Positions 60,417-64,000 of a stretch of 64,000 nt of DNA are shown here, in pieces; the first letter of the stretch is position 1; every line of letters starts with the position of its first letter. The stretch is from Bog-756 sp963710495 (GTDB lineage Bacteria > Actinomycetota > Acidimicrobiia > Acidimicrobiales > RAAP-2). The notes beneath the pieces were generated by a model. The model did no database searches. It saw only the letters and a list, made by a program, of their open reading frames with translations, and was not told the DNA's origin. A program made the position numbers and the translations under genes. The stretch lies in the NCBI GenBank assembly GCA_963710495.1, contig CAVQAI010000009.1, positions 372,001 through 436,000 of the forward strand. Direction: 5' to 3'.

Positions 60417-62156
60417 GTGTCGATCGGACCGGGCAGGGCGATGCGACGCAGAACCCTGCTGGCGGGGGTGTTCGTCCTCACCCTGGCCAGCATCGCTTCG
60501 ACTTCGCTCTGGGCCTTGGTCTCGACGACCTCGCCCGAGGCGGTAGCCGCCGTCAGGAGTAGACCTCCGGCTCCCGGCTACTGGCTGGTCGCCTCGGACG
60601 GGGGCATCTTCTCCTACGGCGACGCCGGCTTCTACGGCTCGGCCGGGAGCATCCCGCTCAACCGGCCCATCGTGGGCATGGCCCCGACCCCCGACGGTGG
60701 CGGCTACTGGCTGGTCGCCTCGGACGGGGGCATCTTCTCCTACGGCGACGCCGGCTTCTACGGCTCGGCCGGCAGCATCCCGCTCAACCGGCCCATCGTG
60801 GGCATGGCCCCGACCCCCGACGGTGGCGGCTACTGGCTGGTCGCCTCGGACGGGGGCATCTTCTCCTACGGCGACGCCGGCTTCTACGGCTCGGCCGGCA
60901 GCATCCCGCTCAACCGGCCCATCGTGGGCATGGCCCCGACCCCCGACGGTGGCGGCTACTGGCTGGTCGCCTCGGACGGGGGCATCTTCTCCTACGGCGA
61001 CGCCGGCTTCTACGGCTCGGCCGGCAGCATCCCGCTCAACCGGCCCATCGTGGGCATGGCCCCGACCCCCGACGGTGGCGGCTACTGGCTGGTCGCCTCG
61101 GACGGGGGCATCTTCTCCTACGGCGACGCCGGCTTCTACGGCTCGGCCGGCAGCATCCCGCTCAACCGGCCCATCGTGGGCATGGCCCCGACCCCCGACG
61201 GTGGCGGCTACTGGCTGGTCGCCTCGGACGGGGGCATCTTCTCCTACGGCGATGCCGGCTTCTACGGCTCGGCCGGCAGCATCCCGCTCAACCGGCCCAT
61301 CGTGGGCATGGCCCCGACCCCCGACGGTGCGGCGCGGAGACAGGCGACGGGGGCCATGTCCGCTCCGCCCGGCTATTCATCGAGTCGACTGATCTTCGAT
61401 GACCAGTTCTCCGGCACCACGCTCGATTCCTCCAAGTGGGTCACCTATCTGGGGTCATCGGGGGCCGTCTGGAACGACAACGGCTTTCTTCCCTGGCCCT
61501 ACTCAGGACCCACGCTTCCCGATCAGGGAGGGTCCGGCAACAATGCGGCCATGTTCGGGCCATCCCAAGTCCGTGTCGATGCTGGTCTGACACTCACCGC
61601 TCAGCGAAACACCAACGCGTACAGTGCCGACTATCCGTGGATGAGCGGCATCGTGACCACCGAGGGCAAGTTCACGTTGCCCGCCACTGGCTGGTATGTC
61701 CAAGTCGAGGCCAAGATGCCCGACCAGTCGCAGGGCATGTGGCCGAGCATCTGGTTCCTGCCTCCGGTCCCCAATACACCGTTCAACGAACTCGACGGCT
61801 ACGAGGGCGGTATGAAGATGGGGTCGGAGCCACCGAACATGTTGATGTCGACGAACTACTTCGCCGACCAGGGACAGCAGGGGTCGATACCAAATACCGG
61901 CGCCGACCTGAGCGCGGGCTATCACGTGTACGGGATCCAGTACATCCCGGGCCAATCCATCACCGAATTCCTCGACGGTCGCCAAGTGTCACAGGTGCTG
62001 GCCTCCGGCGCGGTCACGATCACCCCCGAGCCCTACCAGATCATGCTGTCGTTGTACGTCGCGGCGCAGCAGACGTCCGGTTGGCATACCGTGACCAACG
62101 CCGACACGCCAACCTCGACCATGGATGTGGCGGAGGTCCAGGCCTACTCCTACTGA
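60417..62156 (+). CDS. Secreted repeat protein with C-terminal GH16 domain
   Basis: A 579-residue exported protein. A signal segment (RRRTLLAGVFVLTLASIAS) is followed by six 42-residue repeats beginning GYWLVASDGGIFSYGDAGFY, then a GH16/concanavalin-like domain (about residue 320 to the end). The GH16 catalytic motif is NELDGYEGG, giving nucleophile Glu458, Asp460 and acid/base Glu463. GH16 enzymes cleave beta-1,3/1,4-glucans, agars or related galactans. The repeats resemble a beta-propeller-like module common in Acidimicrobiia and probably bind the cell surface or a glycan. GTG at 60417 is preferred for its GGAGGT; TTG at 60366 and ATG at 60441 are alternatives. It precedes glycan-synthesis genes. 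Confidence 0.85.
   Translation: MSIGPGRAMRRRTLLAGVFVLTLASIASTSLWALVSTTSPEAVAAVRSRPPAPGYWLVASDGGIFSYGDAGFYGSAGSIPLNRPIVGMAPTPDGGGYWLVASDGGIFSYGDAGFYGSAGSIPLNRPIVGMAPTPDGGGYWLVASDGGIFSYGDAGFYGSAGSIPLNRPIVGMAPTPDGGGYWLVASDGGIFSYGDAGFYGSAGSIPLNRPIVGMAPTPDGGGYWLVASDGGIFSYGDAGFYGSAGSIPLNRPIVGMAPTPDGGGYWLVASDGGIFSYGDAGFYGSAGSIPLNRPIVGMAPTPDGAARRQATGAMSAPPGYSSSRLIFDDQFSGTTLDSSKWVTYLGSSGAVWNDNGFLPWPYSGPTLPDQGGSGNNAAMFGPSQVRVDAGLTLTAQRNTNAYSADYPWMSGIVTTEGKFTLPATGWYVQVEAKMPDQSQGMWPSIWFLPPVPNTPFNELDGYEGGMKMGSEPPNMLMSTNYFADQGQQGSIPNTGADLSAGYHVYGIQYIPGQSITEFLDGRQVSQVLASGAVTITPEPYQIMLSLYVAAQQTSGWHTVTNADTPTSTMDVAEVQAYSY
60576..61335 (+). repeat. Six near-identical 126-bp tandem repeats
   Basis: The unit (42 codons) recurs with period 126 bp, marked by TACTGGCTGG at 60579, 60705, 60831, 60957, 61083 and 61209. 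Only a few single-base differences were seen (for example GGGAGC versus GGCAGC in the first copy, GATGCC versus GACGCC in the last). Such identity at DNA level implies recent expansion or gene conversion. Confidence 0.95.
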
Positions 62157-62245
62157 CCCACCGCCCCGACGCAGATCCGACGACCGGGGGTCTGAAGAGC
62201 GGGACGAGGCGGGGCTGGCCCGCTCGATCGGCGGACGGGATCGGG

Positions 62246-63304
62246 TCAGGTCGGCCGACGCGGTTGGCGACGGCCTTGCGTCCCGACCAGATATCCGGCG
62301 GTGGTGGCGAGCAGGCCGGCACAGATCAGGGCGGAACGGGCAAGGCCCCAGAGGTCGCCGCCGAGGCCGGCACGTAGACCCTCGACCACTCCACCAGGCA
62401 GGGTGAAAAGGACATATCGACGCTCGCTGGACAAGGCCTGCTCTCGGCCGGCGCGCTGAGCCACCACCGCCTTCGATATCCCCTCGGCGTAGCAACGCCT
62501 GAGGAAGTACGGGACCGTTGCCCGCTCGGCGGCGACGTAATGGTGGACGATGGCGGGAGGGACATGTAACAGCTCGGCTCCAACCAGAGCTCGCCGTACT
62601 CGCAACGAGAACTCCGTCTCCTCGCATCCGAGCGGCACCGAGCCGCGGCGGCCGATGGCCGTGTCGAAGGAGCCGACCATGTCGAAGACCGAACGCCGGA
62701 AGGACATGGTCGCCCCGATGAGATTGCGCTGCGGCATGACGGTGCTCGGCAGCCCCCGATAGCTGCAACCGACCACCCAGTCGAACTCGGGTGGGAACCA
62801 GCGGGGGCGGTCTCGTCCCGGCCAGACCGGGACCGCCACACCTCCTGCCCCCGCGATCTGTGGGTGGTAGTGCCCGATCAGCTCTTCGACCCAGGAAGGA
62901 TCCGCTTCGGCGTCATCGTCGAGGAAGGCCACGACATCACCCTTCGCAAGTCGAACGCCGGTGTTGCGCGCACCCGACAATCCTCGCCGATCCACGCTTT
63001 CGAGGACTTCGACGTCGGTTGGGAAGAAGCGACGAGCCCGGTCGAACAGCTGCTCATTGTGGTCGATGACCACGAGATACTGGTCGGGCGGCCGCCGCTG
63101 CGCCCGCAAGGAGGCGATCGCGTTCACCAGCGAATCCCATCGGCGCTCGGTATAGGCGCAAATGACGACGGTTACCGTTTCCGGCGGATCGGGAGAGAAG
63201 GAACCGGACCAGGCGTCGATGTCGTCGTGGGCCGGCATCACCGCTGCTGCGGTCTCGCCCTCTGGCCGTTCGGCGCCCGGTCCTCCATCGCCCGCCCGTC
63301 CCAT
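62246..63304 (-). CDS. Family 2 glycosyltransferase
   Basis: A 352-residue GT-A enzyme: VTVVICAYTERRWDSLVNAI, GARNTGVRLAKGDVVAFLDDDAE with the DxD-like metal site, GATMSFRRSVFDMVGSFD and CEETEFSLRVRRA. A single hydrophobic helix near the C-terminus (SALICAGLLATTAGYLVG) could anchor it to the membrane. It would add a sugar during exopolysaccharide or glycolipid synthesis. The open frame begins at a TTG (63340); I chose the ATG at 63304, with 63238 as another option. The 209-bp gap beyond, before the flippase, contains a TGACGTCA palindrome near 63384 and no gene. Confidence 0.88.
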   Translation of the reverse strand: MGRAGDGGPGAERPEGETAAAVMPAHDDIDAWSGSFSPDPPETVTVVICAYTERRWDSLVNAIASLRAQRRPPDQYLVVIDHNEQLFDRARRFFPTDVEVLESVDRRGLSGARNTGVRLAKGDVVAFLDDDAEADPSWVEELIGHYHPQIAGAGGVAVPVWPGRDRPRWFPPEFDWVVGCSYRGLPSTVMPQRNLIGATMSFRRSVFDMVGSFDTAIGRRGSVPLGCEETEFSLRVRRALVGAELLHVPPAIVHHYVAAERATVPYFLRRCYAEGISKAVVAQRAGREQALSSERRYVLFTLPGGVVEGLRAGLGGDLWGLARSALICAGLLATTAGYLVGTQGRRQPRRPT

Positions 63305-63513
63305 GACGTCGCCCGCCACACGATGCGCATGAGTCCTCAATCGCCACCCCTCCTCAAGCCACTCGGCCCCCTCGTGCCCTTCATGACGTCACCCGGGCAA
63401 CGGCTAAGTGTTTCATCACCTCTGGATCGGCTCAACACCGATGCTCACCGGCTGAACGACGCCGTCGTCCACCTGGCCTTCGGAGCGCTCCTCGGTTGAG
63501 TCCCGCACCCGTC

Positions 63514-64000
63514 TCACCCAGGCGACCCACCTCGGCCGGAGTCGGTGTACGGAGTGCCCCAGAACACGCGCATCACGGCCGGCAAGAGGGCGAGTGCCTC
63601 GCACGTTGCGGCAATAGCCCAACCCACGCAGAGCCCGATCATCCCCCCGAGCACTCCGCCCACGATGGCGCCGGCCGCTTCGGCCGAAGTCCCGATCGCC
63701 ATGATCCGCGACGCGTTGGCCAGCCGGCCCTGGGCCCGGCGGATCGCCACGTAGTGGTCCTTGACGACGTAGGAGGGGCCGACCAGGATCAACAGCCGCA
63801 ATGCCGTCGTTCCGTTCTCGGCATAGGCGGGACCGAAGATGCGAAGGGCCAGCGGTGCCACGAGTTGGACCACGACGACGATCGCTCCGCACAAAGCCAG
63901 TCCGAGCGGAAGCGTCCTCCGAACGTGGCGGTGGAGCAACTCCGAGTCGCCGGCTTTCTCGGCGAACAGGGCCAGCGCGAGGAGATACGGAATGATCAGC
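63514..64000 (-). CDS. MOP-family polysaccharide flippase, C-terminal part (cut by window edge)
   Basis: The open frame reaches the window end, so the N-terminal part is missing. Visible: FAEKAGDSELLHRHVRRTLP, LALCGAIVVVVQLVAPLALR, the typical IFGPAYAENGTTALRLLIL, and further helices through LGGMIGLCVGWAIAATCEAL. This is the Wzx/MATE-like flippase pattern that moves lipid-linked oligosaccharide across the membrane. The internal TTG at 63939 is not the start. With the GT2 gene it suggests a polysaccharide locus extending to the right. Confidence 0.8.
   Translation of the reverse strand, partial: LIIPYLLALALFAEKAGDSELLHRHVRRTLPLGLALCGAIVVVVQLVAPLALRIFGPAYAENGTTALRLLILVGPSYVVKDHYVAIRRAQGRLANASRIMAIGTSAEAAGAIVGGVLGGMIGLCVGWAIAATCEALALLPAVMRVFWGTPYTDSGRGGSPG

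Noticed and set aside
60576..61335. CRISPR-like array
   Set aside because: Repeats are 126 bp, contiguous without spacers, and in frame inside a protein-coding gene.

Overview
The window is a very GC-rich bacterial chromosome segment with dense coding, GTG and TTG starts, many 1-4 bp stop/start overlaps, and several -10 hexamers only 6-9 nt upstream of start codons, which implies leaderless transcripts. The gene content is dominated by acyl-CoA dehydrogenases, enoyl-CoA hydratases, SDRs, CoA ligases, CoA transferases, F420-type LLM oxidoreductases and TetR regulators. Together with a surface protein carrying the GYWLVASDGG-type repeat, this suggests a lipid-degrading actinobacterium, most likely of class Acidimicrobiia. 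The lineage is inferred, because no rRNA or tRNA gene is present. No insertion sequence, prophage or CRISPR array was seen.

Layout. 1-5.2 kb: acyl-CoA dehydrogenase fragment, CoA ligase, copper amine oxidase, small acyl-CoA dehydrogenase. 5.3-12.2 kb: EamA-type transporter, then a forward beta-oxidation-like operon (dehydrogenase, thiolase-like protein, amidohydrolase, hydratase, SDR). 12.3-15.8 kb: reverse CoA ligase and an ABC-2 exporter pair. 16.1-21.2 kb: LivJ / fused LivHM / LivG / LivF uptake system. 21.2-25.2 kb: TetR, AllA-like, cupin, D-2-hydroxyacid dehydrogenase, RraA and RidA genes. 25.4-29.3 kb: LLM oxidoreductase, SDR, and a reverse dehydratase/hydratase operon. 29.5-37.6 kb: GH38 alpha-mannosidase, then a reverse operon TlpA-like / MurD2 / MurL, a histidine phosphatase and a SnoaL-like protein. 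37.7-50.3 kb: alpha/beta hydrolase, SDR, thioesterase, a TetR-controlled ACAD11-like operon divergent from an SDR plus APH-type kinase, cupin, aldehyde dehydrogenase, CoA transferase. 50.5-60.2 kb: small unknown protein + CoA ligase + LLM, DoxX, hydratase, dehydrogenase, fused two-domain CoA transferase, hydratase + CaiB. 60.4-64 kb: repeat-bearing GH16 protein, GT2 glycosyltransferase and a flippase fragment, probably the edge of an exopolysaccharide locus.

Three themes cut across the window. First, several genes have their last codons and stop codon tandemly duplicated just downstream; in two cases the 15-bp unit gives an in-frame array of stops. Second, eleven single-base insertions break eight otherwise intact genes, ten of them between 19.6 and 25.2 kb. 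That clustering looks more like a local sequence-quality problem than biology, but it needs checking against reads. Third, peptidoglycan D-glutamate is probably made here by the MurD2/MurL route (L-Glu ligation, then epimerisation) rather than only from free D-Glu.

Functionally, CoA ligases activate acids, the dehydrogenase/hydratase/SDR/thiolase sets shorten them, the Liv system imports small amino or organic acids, and TetR proteins probably sense acyl-CoAs. Substrates of the individual operons cannot be read from the sequence.
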